Source: Lactiplantibacillus paraplantarum (lineage in GTDB: Bacteria > Bacillota > Bacilli > Lactobacillales > Lactobacillaceae). From it: a stretch of DNA of 64,000 bases. Positions 43,149 to 52,063 of this stretch are shown here, in pieces; position 1 is the first letter of the stretch; every line of letters begins with the position of its first letter. The translations under genes and the position numbers were made by a program. Location: positions 2,542,001-2,606,000 of the forward strand of contig NZ_CP032744.1 of assembly GCF_003641145.1 (NCBI RefSeq). The letters run 5' to 3'. Under the pieces are notes generated by a model. That model made no database searches and was not told the DNA's origin. It worked only from the letters and a program-made list of their open reading frames with translations.

Positions 43149-44638
43149 TTCGTTACCCCCACTGATTGACAAACTTGTTCGATTGCCTGCTGCCAATTCT
43201 TCAAAATTACTTGTCGTCTATCCTCATTAATTGTTCGCCGATATTCATGATATCTCAGTACTTTATTAAGCTGTAGGTTCCCATAAACCATCATTGACCG
43301 ACCGGCACAATATGCTACTCCAAAAGCACTTAATTCTTCAATATCAGGAACATCAACAACCAAATTCGACATATCACTTTGAAATTGCATTAAATAAGCA
43401 TTAGCCGTCACACCACCGTCTACTTTGAGTACATGCGTCTTAATAGCTAATTTTTTGTCAATTGCATTTAAAATATCATTGATTTGAAAAGCAATTGAAT
43501 CAAGCGCAGCTCGGACGACTTCTGGCCGCCCAGTTGTTCGGGTCATACCAGTCAACGTTGCTTTGGCACGTGTATTCCAATATGGTGCACCTAGACCAGA
43601 AAATGCCGGTACTAAGCAAGTATGATCCTCCGGTATTGCCTGACGAGCAAGGGCCTCTGCTTGATTGGCTGAATCAATTAATTTTAAGTCATTGACTAAC
43701 CACTGGACAACAGCACCCGCATAGTTGATATTTCCCTCCGCAACATATGTCATCTGACCATTAATTTTCCAACCAATAGAAGTCACAACATCCGATGACT
43801 GAACTGGCTTATCACCTATATTCATCATCACAGATGATCCAGTGCCAATAGTAGCCTTAACATCACCGATATTTTCGCATCCTTGTCCGTAAAGCGCCGC
43901 CTGTGAATCGCCTAACATACAATGAATTGGCAGTGCTTTAGGGAAAATACCTTCAAAATCAGTTTTCCCAAATAAAGTATTCGACTGTTCAATCGTTGCT
44001 AAAGCTTCCAGTGGAACACCAAATGCATGACACAAACTCGAATCCCATGCAACCTTATTAATATCTAACAATTGAGTTCGAGATGCATTGGATGGTTCAG
44101 TCTTAAAAGCATGACCATGGGTTAATCGGTACAATAGCCACGTGTCCATCGTTCCCATACAGAGATTGTGATTTATCGCGGCAGTTTGTACCTCTGGAAC
44201 GTTTTTTAACATCCAAGACAACTTGGCCGCCGTAAAATAAGGTGACAAAGTTAATCCAGTCTTCGCCTTCACCTCATGTGCAATCCCCTTTTTTTGTAGC
44301 AACTCAACAATATCAACGGCCCGTCCATCCTGCCACACAATGGCTTTAGTCAAGGACTTTCCCGTATCCTTCGCCCATGCAGCGGCAGTTTCTCGTTGTA
44401 CCGAAAGTCCAATACCACTAATTTCCTTTACTGGAACACCGGCATTTTGAACTAAGTCATTCATTAACAAAATAACATTTTGATAGATTTCATCTAAATC
44501 ATGGCTGATCCAACCATCTTTATTAATTATTTGCGCGTGGCTACGCGACTGTTTATAAACAATATTGCCTAAATCGTCGAACAATAATACTTTAGTCCCT
44601 TGTGTGCTTTGATCAATTCCAATTACATAATTACTCAT
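43145..44638 (-). CDS. FGGY-family carbohydrate kinase
   Basis: A 497 aa FGGY kinase that phosphorylates a sugar or polyol. It has GIDQSTQGTKV, GLSVQRETAAAW, AIVWQDGRA, GTMDTWLLYRLTHG, SNASRTQLLDI, GDSQAALYGQG and FSGLGAPYWN. These are closest to the glycerol kinase/xylulokinase branch; several GlpK substrate-site elements are present but not all identical. From context (isomerase, transketolase) I infer a ketopentose as substrate. The ATG at 44638 is preferred over an in-frame TTG and ATG just before it. A UUCG hairpin precedes the gene. Confidence 0.88.
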   Translation of the reverse strand: MSNYVIGIDQSTQGTKVLLFDDLGNIVYKQSRSHAQIINKDGWISHDLDEIYQNVILLMNDLVQNAGVPVKEISGIGLSVQRETAAAWAKDTGKSLTKAIVWQDGRAVDIVELLQKKGIAHEVKAKTGLTLSPYFTAAKLSWMLKNVPEVQTAAINHNLCMGTMDTWLLYRLTHGHAFKTEPSNASRTQLLDINKVAWDSSLCHAFGVPLEALATIEQSNTLFGKTDFEGIFPKALPIHCMLGDSQAALYGQGCENIGDVKATIGTGSSVMMNIGDKPVQSSDVVTSIGWKINGQMTYVAEGNINYAGAVVQWLVNDLKLIDSANQAEALARQAIPEDHTCLVPAFSGLGAPYWNTRAKATLTGMTRTTGRPEVVRAALDSIAFQINDILNAIDKKLAIKTHVLKVDGGVTANAYLMQFQSDMSNLVVDVPDIEELSAFGVAYCAGRSMMVYGNLQLNKVLRYHEYRRTINEDRRQVILKNWQQAIEQVCQSVGVTK

Positions 44639-44674
44639 CATTTTCACCAACTTATTAATTTTGGGTTATAAACA

Positions 44675-44709
44675 AAGACAGCCACCAGCCGAAGCCCAGC
44701 AGCTGTCTT
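44675..44709 (-). promoter_or_regulatory. UUCG-loop hairpin inside the sugar operon
   Basis: On the minus strand AGACAGCTGCTGGGC, loop TTCG, and GCTGGTGGCTGTCT pair well; TTTGTTTAT follows. It separates the isomerase/transketolase part from the kinase/permease part and may act as a partial terminator or processing site. Confidence 0.6.
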
Positions 44710-44737
44710 CAAATTTCAATTCAACACGGTCGGTATG

Positions 44738-45682
44738 TCAGTTGTCCAAACACTTAATGACTCGAGTTGTAATATTTTGCGCATCAATTCCATAATGTTC
44801 GAAAACTTCAGCTTGTGAGCCAGCAATCGCTGGCTCGTCTGGGAAACCGACAATATCAATCTTTGTATCACCCCGAATTGCCAGTGTTTCAGCAACTGCT
44901 GAACCTAAGCCTCCATAAACAGTATGTTCCTCAATAGTGGTTACTAAACCTACTTGGTCGGCAATTTGATTAAGCAAAGCAGTATCTAACGGTTTGACAC
45001 TGACCAAATCAACCACTTTAGCGTGAATACCCTGCTTAGCTAATTTATTTGCAGCCTCCACTGCAATTTGAACAGTTTCACCAGCAGCAACTAAAGCGAC
45101 ATCATTACCATTATCTACAACAATATTGGCTTTACCGGGGCCACGAAAAGCCTGATTAGTATCATCATAAATATCTGGTAATGCTTGTTTCCCAATTCTG
45201 ACATAGGCCGGATGATCCGATTTAGCCAAATATTGCATCAAACCACGCGTTTGCCACTGATCAGCGGGCATATAGACCTGCAGATTTGGCAACGCTCGTG
45301 TAATAGCTAAGTCTTGTAACGAATGATGTGTATTTCCCAAAACACTGTACGAGTTTCCACCGGAAATACCAATCAACTTTACATTGGTATCAGAATAAGT
45401 GACATCAACTTTAACTTGTTCAATGCTTCGCATCGTTAGGAACGCAGCTGGTGAAAAAACGAATGGTCGTTTTCCACTATGTGCTAGTCCAGCACCAACA
45501 GTCACCGAATTTTGTTCTGCAATCCCCATTTCAACTAACTGGTCTGGTAGCTGTGACGCAAATGGCATTAGTGAGGCCGAACCACGAGAGTCACTGGTTA
45601 ACGCCAAGATATTATGATCATGTTTAGCCGCAGTGATTAACTCCTCACAAATTATAGAACCTACCTTTGCACTTTTAGTCAT
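44738..45682 (-). CDS. Transketolase, C-terminal subunit
   Basis: A 314 aa protein with the pyrimidine-binding half of transketolase (LPDQLVEMGIAEQNSVTVGAGLAHSGKRPFVFS; the Glu in MGIAEQN activates TPP) and the C-terminal domain (VYGGLGSAVAETLA). It forms one enzyme with the N-terminal subunit. GGGAGG lies upstream of the ATG at 45682, which overlaps the end of the N-subunit gene by 8 bp. It is part of the sugar operon. Confidence 0.9.
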   Translation of the reverse strand: MTKSAKVGSIICEELITAAKHDHNILALTSDSRGSASLMPFASQLPDQLVEMGIAEQNSVTVGAGLAHSGKRPFVFSPAAFLTMRSIEQVKVDVTYSDTNVKLIGISGGNSYSVLGNTHHSLQDLAITRALPNLQVYMPADQWQTRGLMQYLAKSDHPAYVRIGKQALPDIYDDTNQAFRGPGKANIVVDNGNDVALVAAGETVQIAVEAANKLAKQGIHAKVVDLVSVKPLDTALLNQIADQVGLVTTIEEHTVYGGLGSAVAETLAIRGDTKIDIVGFPDEPAIAGSQAEVFEHYGIDAQNITTRVIKCLDN

Positions 45683-46505
45683 TTTGTAACCTCCCAATTA
45701 ATTCATCAAGTTCATCCAACCCTTGTTGATACTGTTCTGCAGTCGGAACTTTATGGTGCCATTCAGCACGATTCTCAGCAAAACTAATACCACGACCCTT
45801 AACGGTATCTGCTAAAATTAACTTTGGACGTAAAGGTGTATTGGGGGTCTCCAGTGCCTTAACAAGTTGTGCCATATCATTCCCGTCAATCTCAATAACA
45901 TCAAAACCAAATGCACGATACTTATCAACTAGTGGTTCACTATTCATGACTTTTTCAGTTGGGCCACTGATTTGCAAGCGATTATGATCAATAATCGCTG
46001 TCAGATTATCCAACTGAAAACTACCTGCGGCCATCGCGGCTTCCCAGACAGATCCTTCAGCTTGTTCACCGTCTCCCATCAATGTATATACGTGATAATC
46101 CTTGTGGTCTAACTTCGCCGCTTTGGCAATGCCAACACTTAGGCCTAATCCATGACCTAACGAACCAGTATTCAACTCAATACCATTAACGTGATTGGTT
46201 GGATGACCAATATAAGGTGAATCAAATTGTGAATAAGTTTGTAAGTCACTCTTTGGAAAATAACCCCGATCTGCTAAAACGTTATATAACACCTCAACAG
46301 CATGGCCTTTGGACTGAACATAGCGATCACGGTCATCGTTAGCAAATGTCGTTTGCGTCTGATTCATAGCCGCATAATATAACGCAACCAGAATGTCGGT
46401 ACATGATAAATCCGAACCCGTATGTCCCGTCTTAGCTTGATAAATCATTTGCCAAGTTGAACGCCGGATTTGCGCTGCTTTTAACTTTAATTCGTCAATT
46501 CTCAA
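45675..46505 (-). CDS. Transketolase, N-terminal subunit
   Basis: A 276 aa protein with the TPP-binding half of transketolase: GDGEQAEGSVWEAAMAAGSF, then DNLTAIIDHNRLQI; His residues KTGHTGSDLS, SKGHAVE, YIGHPTN and GSLGHGLG are the substrate-channel sites. It starts with TTG at 46505 (GGGGAG 6 nt upstream). Split N/C transketolases are common in catabolic operons, distinct from the housekeeping enzyme. Confidence 0.9.
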   Translation of the reverse strand: MRIDELKLKAAQIRRSTWQMIYQAKTGHTGSDLSCTDILVALYYAAMNQTQTTFANDDRDRYVQSKGHAVEVLYNVLADRGYFPKSDLQTYSQFDSPYIGHPTNHVNGIELNTGSLGHGLGLSVGIAKAAKLDHKDYHVYTLMGDGEQAEGSVWEAAMAAGSFQLDNLTAIIDHNRLQISGPTEKVMNSEPLVDKYRAFGFDVIEIDGNDMAQLVKALETPNTPLRPKLILADTVKGRGISFAENRAEWHHKVPTAEQYQQGLDELDELIGRLQND

Positions 46506-46523
46506 ATTAATCTCCCCTATTCC

Positions 46524-47951
46524 TTACTTAACGATTGAATCAATATCACCACGTAAATATGCTTGCACATCGTCTTCAATTGGATCATAGAAATCAGGTG
46601 TTACCCCTAGATACTTACATGCCTCATACAAGACAGGAACCACATCGGCACGTACTGCGGCCATATGATGAATATATGGTCCATATACAAGTTTTGTTTC
46701 AAAGCGATTGAGATTAGCGAATTGTAACCAAAGATAAGTACCTTGTTCATAAGGCCCCTCACATGACTTAGCATTACCTAGTAATAAGTTATATTGACCA
46801 TTATCTCCGTCAAAACGACACAACGTATATTCGCCATCTTTTGCTTGAAGTGCAACAGAACCAGGGAAATCAAAGACAAAGTGTGATTTTGGTAACGATG
46901 GTTTATTCTTGGCCGTGGAGAACGGGAAAACACCCAAATGTTGCAATAATTCACCGTTTGGATTTTCTGGATGACGACAGTTAACATCAGCAAAAATCGC
47001 CTTCTCATCACCCATCGTTGCAGCTTCAACTAATAATTCGGAGATAACACCGTGAATATCAGTTTCACAAGTTACGGGAGTTCCTTCATCTTGAAGTAAC
47101 GATTCCGAAGCGTATGGTAAAATGCCAATCTCATCTTGCAAGGCCGTCCAGCATTGGATAGCACCAGCATTACATCCATATTCAGTCATCTTGTGTGATA
47201 AGGCGACTTTTAACGCGGCTACCATATTCAAATCTTTATCAGTAATATCGACATCTGCAACTTGCTTTAACGTTGCAACCGTTACGTCAATTTCTGACGA
47301 ATGACTTGCTTGTAGCGTATGAATTTCTTCAACAAGTTCCGTCAACGGAATTGGTGATAATGAAATGTTGAACTTTTCAAGCAGTTCTCCTTCATTTACC
47401 ATTGTTGACCAAAAATCAAATGGCCGTGGTCCAACTTGTAAGATTCGCGTATTCTTGAAAGTTTTTACAATATTACATACTTTAATGAAATCTGTTACAC
47501 CGCGTTCAAATTCAGGATCGTCAATATCAACATTGACTAAGTAAGTAAATGGAATTTGGAAACGACGTAATACTTTTCCAATAGCAAACAATCCACATTG
47601 CGTGTCTCGAAGACGAGAGCCATCAGCAGCTGGTGCTTCATCTTTAGGACCCCAGAGTAATACTGGAACATCTAATTGTTTGGCTAACCGTGCACATTCA
47701 TATTCAGTACCAAAATTTTCATTTGCTAAAAATAAGCCATCAATTTTTTCAGCTTTAAATTTAGTTGCAATTTTCTCCATACCAGCGTCATCATATAATA
47801 GACCATCATCGTTTACTTCTTTAATATCAACATAGTTAACATGCATGGCATCCAACTTATCACGCGTTAAATTTGCGTATTCAATAGCTGCATCTGCCGA
47901 AAAAATATTACGTCGGGTCGGTGCAAAACCTAATTTAATTGATTGAGTCAT
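46524..47951 (-). CDS. L-fucose/arabinose isomerase-like sugar isomerase
   Basis: A 475 aa protein of the FucI-like family, which interconverts aldose and ketose sugars using Mn2+. It shows DGLFLANENFGTEYECARLAK, WGPKDE, IQCWTALQDE and the C-terminal domain (PKSHFVFDFPGSVALQ; IHHMAAVRADVVPVLYEACKYL). GGAGG lies 7 nt before the ATG at 47951. It is the first gene of the operon, below a CcpA site. The substrate (L-fucose, D-arabinose, L-arabinose or another aldose) cannot be told. Confidence 0.82.
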   Translation of the reverse strand: MTQSIKLGFAPTRRNIFSADAAIEYANLTRDKLDAMHVNYVDIKEVNDDGLLYDDAGMEKIATKFKAEKIDGLFLANENFGTEYECARLAKQLDVPVLLWGPKDEAPAADGSRLRDTQCGLFAIGKVLRRFQIPFTYLVNVDIDDPEFERGVTDFIKVCNIVKTFKNTRILQVGPRPFDFWSTMVNEGELLEKFNISLSPIPLTELVEEIHTLQASHSSEIDVTVATLKQVADVDITDKDLNMVAALKVALSHKMTEYGCNAGAIQCWTALQDEIGILPYASESLLQDEGTPVTCETDIHGVISELLVEAATMGDEKAIFADVNCRHPENPNGELLQHLGVFPFSTAKNKPSLPKSHFVFDFPGSVALQAKDGEYTLCRFDGDNGQYNLLLGNAKSCEGPYEQGTYLWLQFANLNRFETKLVYGPYIHHMAAVRADVVPVLYEACKYLGVTPDFYDPIEDDVQAYLRGDIDSIVK

Positions 47952-47971
47952 AAAAATACCTCCTGATTTTT

Positions 47972-47985
47972 TGTTATCGCTTACA
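47972..47985. promoter_or_regulatory. CcpA cre site of the sugar operon
   Basis: TGTAAGCGATAACA on the minus strand matches TGWAANCGNTNWCA at every position. It lies 21 bp upstream of the isomerase start. Confidence 0.85.
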
Positions 47986-48080
47986 TGATGCATTCTAAAA
48001 TATCAGCTAAATCTCCTCAATAGTTTTTGTAAAAATAGCATTAGTTTAGTATAATTTTAGTTATCACAGGAGATGAATTT

Positions 48081-49088
48081 ATGGGAATTAAAATCAGTGA
48101 CATTGCACAACTTGCTGGCGTATCTAAATCAGCCGTTTCATTAGCACTTAATGAAAAGCCAGGAATAAGTATAAGCACTAGAAAAAAAATCATTAAAATT
48201 GCTCATCAACAAGGCTATACACCACTGCGTAAAAAGCGTCAGGATATTCAAAACAATCTAGGAGCTGTAGCCTTTCTAGTTGTGACAACAACCGGTGTTG
48301 TAAAGAGTAATTATCGAACGCTGCCTTTTTTTAACTCACTCATTTCATGCTTATCTGCTGAGATCAGTGCAGTTAACGGTAGTTTAAAAACTATTACTAT
48401 TACACAGACTGAATTAAGCCAGCAACTCTCCTCTATTAGGGAAACAGCAGATAGTTTTCTAGTACTGGGTACTGATCTCACAAAGAAAAGTGCTGCACTA
48501 ATTAATCAACGTCTTAAACATGTCGTTTTCCTTGATACATATTTTGAAGACATTAATGCTGACTTTGTTACCATGGATAACTACCAAGGTGCCCGATTAG
48601 CAGGAGAGTATATCTTGCGAAAGGGGTATCGTCAGATTGGTTATTTTGCATCTGACAAAATCATGTCAAATTTTTCAGAACGGCGCCGCGGTTTTCGGGC
48701 AATTCTAAAAGAAGCCGGTGTCACTATTTCTAACGATAATTTTTATTTCATCTCGCCAACTGAAACTAATCCCAATGGCCTTAATATGACAAGATTTATT
48801 AATAAGTTACCTAAGGCAATTTTTTGTGAAGACGATTACATCGCCCTTCGGCTACTTAAGGTTGCTCGCCAAGCTAAAATTACTATCCCTGACCAACTAG
48901 CAATCATGGGTTTTGATGATATTTACGAGAGCACTTTGGTTTCCCCAGAACTGTCAACCATTCATGTGCCTATTGAACAAATTGCTCATGAGGCGCTAAA
49001 GCAATTAATCGATCACTATTTACATCCCCAACGGCTGCCCTTAAAAATTCTTGTCGCAACTAAACTTGTCGAAAGGCAATCATTATAA
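48081..49088 (+). CDS. LacI-family regulator of the sugar operon
   Basis: A 335 aa LacI regulator. The HTH is KISDIAQLAGVSKSAVSLALNEKPGIS (residues 3-30), followed by a periplasmic-binding-like sensor (LKHVVFLDTYFEDINADFVTMDNYQGARLAGEYIL; IMGFDDIYESTLVSPELSTI). It is transcribed divergently from the isomerase operon across 129 bp, so it very likely controls it. GGAG precedes the ATG. A strong terminator follows. Confidence 0.92.
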   Translation: MGIKISDIAQLAGVSKSAVSLALNEKPGISISTRKKIIKIAHQQGYTPLRKKRQDIQNNLGAVAFLVVTTTGVVKSNYRTLPFFNSLISCLSAEISAVNGSLKTITITQTELSQQLSSIRETADSFLVLGTDLTKKSAALINQRLKHVVFLDTYFEDINADFVTMDNYQGARLAGEYILRKGYRQIGYFASDKIMSNFSERRRGFRAILKEAGVTISNDNFYFISPTETNPNGLNMTRFINKLPKAIFCEDDYIALRLLKVARQAKITIPDQLAIMGFDDIYESTLVSPELSTIHVPIEQIAHEALKQLIDHYLHPQRLPLKILVATKLVERQSL

Positions 49089-49138
49089 AAACGAGGGGCA
49101 ACTAAACTAATTAATTAGTTTAGTTGCCCCTCGTTTTT
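49087..49138. terminator. Strong bidirectional terminator
   Basis: AAAACGAGGGGCAACTAAAC and its exact complement flank a short AT centre, with A and T runs at the ends. Confidence 0.92.
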
Positions 49139-49182
49139 ATTTACTCAGTCGCATCTCGGTTTTAGTCGTACGATCAATGTGA

Positions 49183-50277
49183 TTAAACCACTTCCAACTG
49201 TAATTGCCGCGATTCAACCCACTTCGCCGCCACTAGTACGCGGTACAGTACGATTGAAATAATGGCTGGCATCAGGACGCCCGTCAGCAAGTAGACCACA
49301 AACTGGTTAAAGTTAGTCGAAGCTAACGAAATCGGCGCAATCAGTGAATTCAAACCTAAGCCTGCTAACTTGTAGCTCGTTGAAAAGTGGAAAACCATTG
49401 TCGCAACTGGCGCAGAAACAATGGCCGCAACCATTGGTGGAATCGCTAACCGTGGATTCACCAGCAAGTTCGGAAATTGGACTTTAGGTGTAATAATCCC
49501 CTGTGCAATATTAGCGCCCAAGTTGTTCTGTCGAAAAGACATAATCGTAAAGCCCACGAACTGGGCGGTCGTTCCAATCAAGGCTGCGCCAGACGACACT
49601 GGATCCAACATCACAGCAACGGCCAGTGCCGCCGAAGAGGCTGGCGTCATCAGGAATAAGGCCCAAGCGAGCGAGACCGCCATTGACCCCATCAACGGGT
49701 TAACTTTCATCGAGGTCGCAATGAATTTACTCAACCAGACAAGCGCTGGTGTCGTCACTGCTGCTAATCCCAAACCAACCACCGCACCAACAAAGGTAGC
49801 TGCTAACGGCACTAACATCATATCAAGCGGTGTCTTACCCGTTAAATAATTACCGACCAGCACTGCTACCAGCCCAGCCGCAACTGCTGAAATCGGTTGT
49901 CCAGTGGTAAAAACAGAACTCTGGGCCGCCTGAGCTAATGTATGTCCAGTAGCCGTTACACCGTTAGTAGCTGATTGTGAGAAATACACCGCGTTAGCAC
50001 CAATCGTGGATGAAATCATGGCACTAAACGTGACCAACGTATTACTATTAAGCATCGTCGCAATGGCGACCCCAAAGGCTGGTCCTAGTAAGACTTGCGC
50101 AATCGCCCCTATTTGATACAACGCCGTCCAGTGAACAAAATTAGCAAGTGATTGCAATAACAATCCAATTCCCAAACAAACCAAAATTGCATTAGAAACA
50201 CCGGCTGAAACTTTATAAACGTAATCCATGGTACTCATCTTATGTGTCGCGGTATCCGCGGTAGTCTTAGTTTCCAT
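49183..50277 (-). CDS. PTS EIIC-like membrane permease
   Basis: A 364 aa, about 9-10 helix protein of the PTS_EIIC (PF13303-like) family (GAIAQVLLGPAFGVAIATMLN; LLVNPRLAIPPMVAAIVSAP). It has no partner EIIA or EIIB gene nearby. Relatives are annotated as sugar transporters, without proven substrate. GGAGG lies 7 nt before the ATG at 50277. It lies downstream of the tannase on the same strand but is separated by a terminator, so it has its own transcript. Confidence 0.75.
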   Translation of the reverse strand: METKTTADTATHKMSTMDYVYKVSAGVSNAILVCLGIGLLLQSLANFVHWTALYQIGAIAQVLLGPAFGVAIATMLNSNTLVTFSAMISSTIGANAVYFSQSATNGVTATGHTLAQAAQSSVFTTGQPISAVAAGLVAVLVGNYLTGKTPLDMMLVPLAATFVGAVVGLGLAAVTTPALVWLSKFIATSMKVNPLMGSMAVSLAWALFLMTPASSAALAVAVMLDPVSSGAALIGTTAQFVGFTIMSFRQNNLGANIAQGIITPKVQFPNLLVNPRLAIPPMVAAIVSAPVATMVFHFSTSYKLAGLGLNSLIAPISLASTNFNQFVVYLLTGVLMPAIISIVLYRVLVAAKWVESRQLQLEVV

Positions 50278-50402
50278 ATGTATGCCTCCATTTAAATTAA
50301 TAAGAATATGATTAGAAAAATATGAGAATAGCTACATTTAACCATGAGTTATGAAAATTGTCAACGTTATTTTCAGCATTGTTCTAATAACGACATCATA
50401 AA

Positions 50403-50443
50403 AAGAATGACCAGCAAGCTTTGGTACAGCTGCTGGTCATTCT
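50403..50443 (-). terminator. Terminator of the tannase gene
   Basis: AGAATGACCAGCA pairs exactly with TGCTGGTCATTCT; TTTTTATG follows on the minus strand. Confidence 0.88.
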
Positions 50444-50465
50444 CATTCAGGTTAAAACATTCAAA

Positions 50466-51875
50466 TTATTGACACAAGTGATCAATCCAGGCGAATAATT
50501 CCCCTAAATCGTAATCGCCACTATGTGGAATGTCCCATGGTAACGCAAAGTCAACATCATAGCCCTGATTTTTGAGCATCGTTGCTAGAATGATTGGAAT
50601 CGCAAAACTCGTATCCCGGTCAGCCGCGCCATGACGAATCCGCCAATGTTTAGCAACTTGTGCCTGTTGTGTTAATAAGTAGCTGATTGGATTAACCGCT
50701 TTGACAAGATCATCATCAGCCAGTTGAGCCGTAACCGTACTTCGTGCCTGTGACAATGCTGTAAAGTGCTTGCCTAGCACCAGCGCATCACCAAATAAAT
50801 TATTTTCTGGACTATCCAAATCCAATTGATCAAATGCTGGTACGGCTTTCATCCGTGTTAACGATTTCAGATAGGCTGTCAAATCTAGTTCAGTCACTTG
50901 ACCATCCGTGACGGTAAAACCCGCATACTTATGAATATCAGTTCCTTGGTCCAGCGCATTTTGTGCCGAAGCCATCAATAAGTGGCGGACGACTTCACGA
51001 AAAGGGCCAGTACCAGCCGCTGTCACGGTCAACGTCGTTCCGTCAGTCGCTTTTAACCCCAAGTGATTCAAATAATCCCTAAACTGACGTTTTAAAGTCG
51101 CTGAAAGTGCCTGCGCTTCAGAATCCAACACACCACTAACTGGTTCAAATTGCGGACGCCCGTTCACAGCAGTTCCCGCTACCGGTTGATATCGGTGCCA
51201 GTCATTGATACCGTTAAATTGCCACTCATAGGCCATGTCTGCGTGTTCCAGATTATGAATCGGGCAGTAAGCCGACACTGCAAAGATATCATCAGTCGTT
51301 GGTGCCGCACCAAGCGCGGTTAACGCCGTTTCAAAATAGGCGCTGTTTCCACTAGTCCCCGCTAAAGCGGAAGTGGCACCCCCAGCACTCGTTCCATTCG
51401 TGATAATCCGATCCGTATCACCTGGCAGCCGATTCTGGTTATACTTAACGTAGCGGATAGCCGCCTTCATATCTACAATAAAGGCCGGTGCCTGTCCGAC
51501 CCGTTGACCTGACTCATCAAGCGTGGTACGCCCTCGAATCCCGGCGGCCACCACCACATAGCCTCGTTTTAGCGCCTGCTGAATCGTAGTCGCATTCGTT
51601 GGCCATGCCGTTCGCTGTGGATCATCCGCCGGACCAGGCATGTAGCCACCAACCGTATTGGGCATCAAGATTGGTGCAGTCGTTCTTTGATAACCATTAA
51701 CTGAACCATCATGCAAATAAGCTGCTGGCACAAATACATTTAACACCTGAATACTTGCCACCGGATGCTGAACATACTGAATCTCTCGGGCCGCATAGTA
51801 ATGAACCGCTTGGCCTGCAACTTGGACTTGTTCAGGAACCAACCAGTCAGGATCAAAGATTAAGCGATCATACAT
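50466..51875 (-). CDS. tanB: Tannase (tannin acylhydrolase)
   Basis: A 469 aa cytoplasmic tannase that cleaves the galloyl ester of tannins and gallate esters; length and sequence agree with the crystallised L. plantarum TanLpl. The nucleophile Ser is in TNGTSAGGATS (Ser163 in TanLpl), with Asp in HGAADRDTS and His in DIPHSGDYDLG as the rest of the triad. The protein is diverged from what I remember of TanLpl but has the same architecture. GGAGG lies 7 nt before the ATG. Its gallate product feeds LpdC encoded at 38.5 kb. Confidence 0.95.
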   Translation of the reverse strand: MYDRLIFDPDWLVPEQVQVAGQAVHYYAAREIQYVQHPVASIQVLNVFVPAAYLHDGSVNGYQRTTAPILMPNTVGGYMPGPADDPQRTAWPTNATTIQQALKRGYVVVAAGIRGRTTLDESGQRVGQAPAFIVDMKAAIRYVKYNQNRLPGDTDRIITNGTSAGGATSALAGTSGNSAYFETALTALGAAPTTDDIFAVSAYCPIHNLEHADMAYEWQFNGINDWHRYQPVAGTAVNGRPQFEPVSGVLDSEAQALSATLKRQFRDYLNHLGLKATDGTTLTVTAAGTGPFREVVRHLLMASAQNALDQGTDIHKYAGFTVTDGQVTELDLTAYLKSLTRMKAVPAFDQLDLDSPENNLFGDALVLGKHFTALSQARSTVTAQLADDDLVKAVNPISYLLTQQAQVAKHWRIRHGAADRDTSFAIPIILATMLKNQGYDVDFALPWDIPHSGDYDLGELFAWIDHLCQ

Positions 51876-52063
51876 CTCTCTACCTCCGTTTCTATCTAAC
51901 CGTTACTTTACCCCTATTATCAAGTTTAAAGCAACTCCCTTTAAATAATCTATTATTAATTGCGAATAATGATGCTAAGGCGATCGATGACCTTTCAATA
52001 GCATGTGTGCCTATTGAATAGCGCCATTAATTGATTCTGTGTTCCATTCAAATCACTTAGTAC

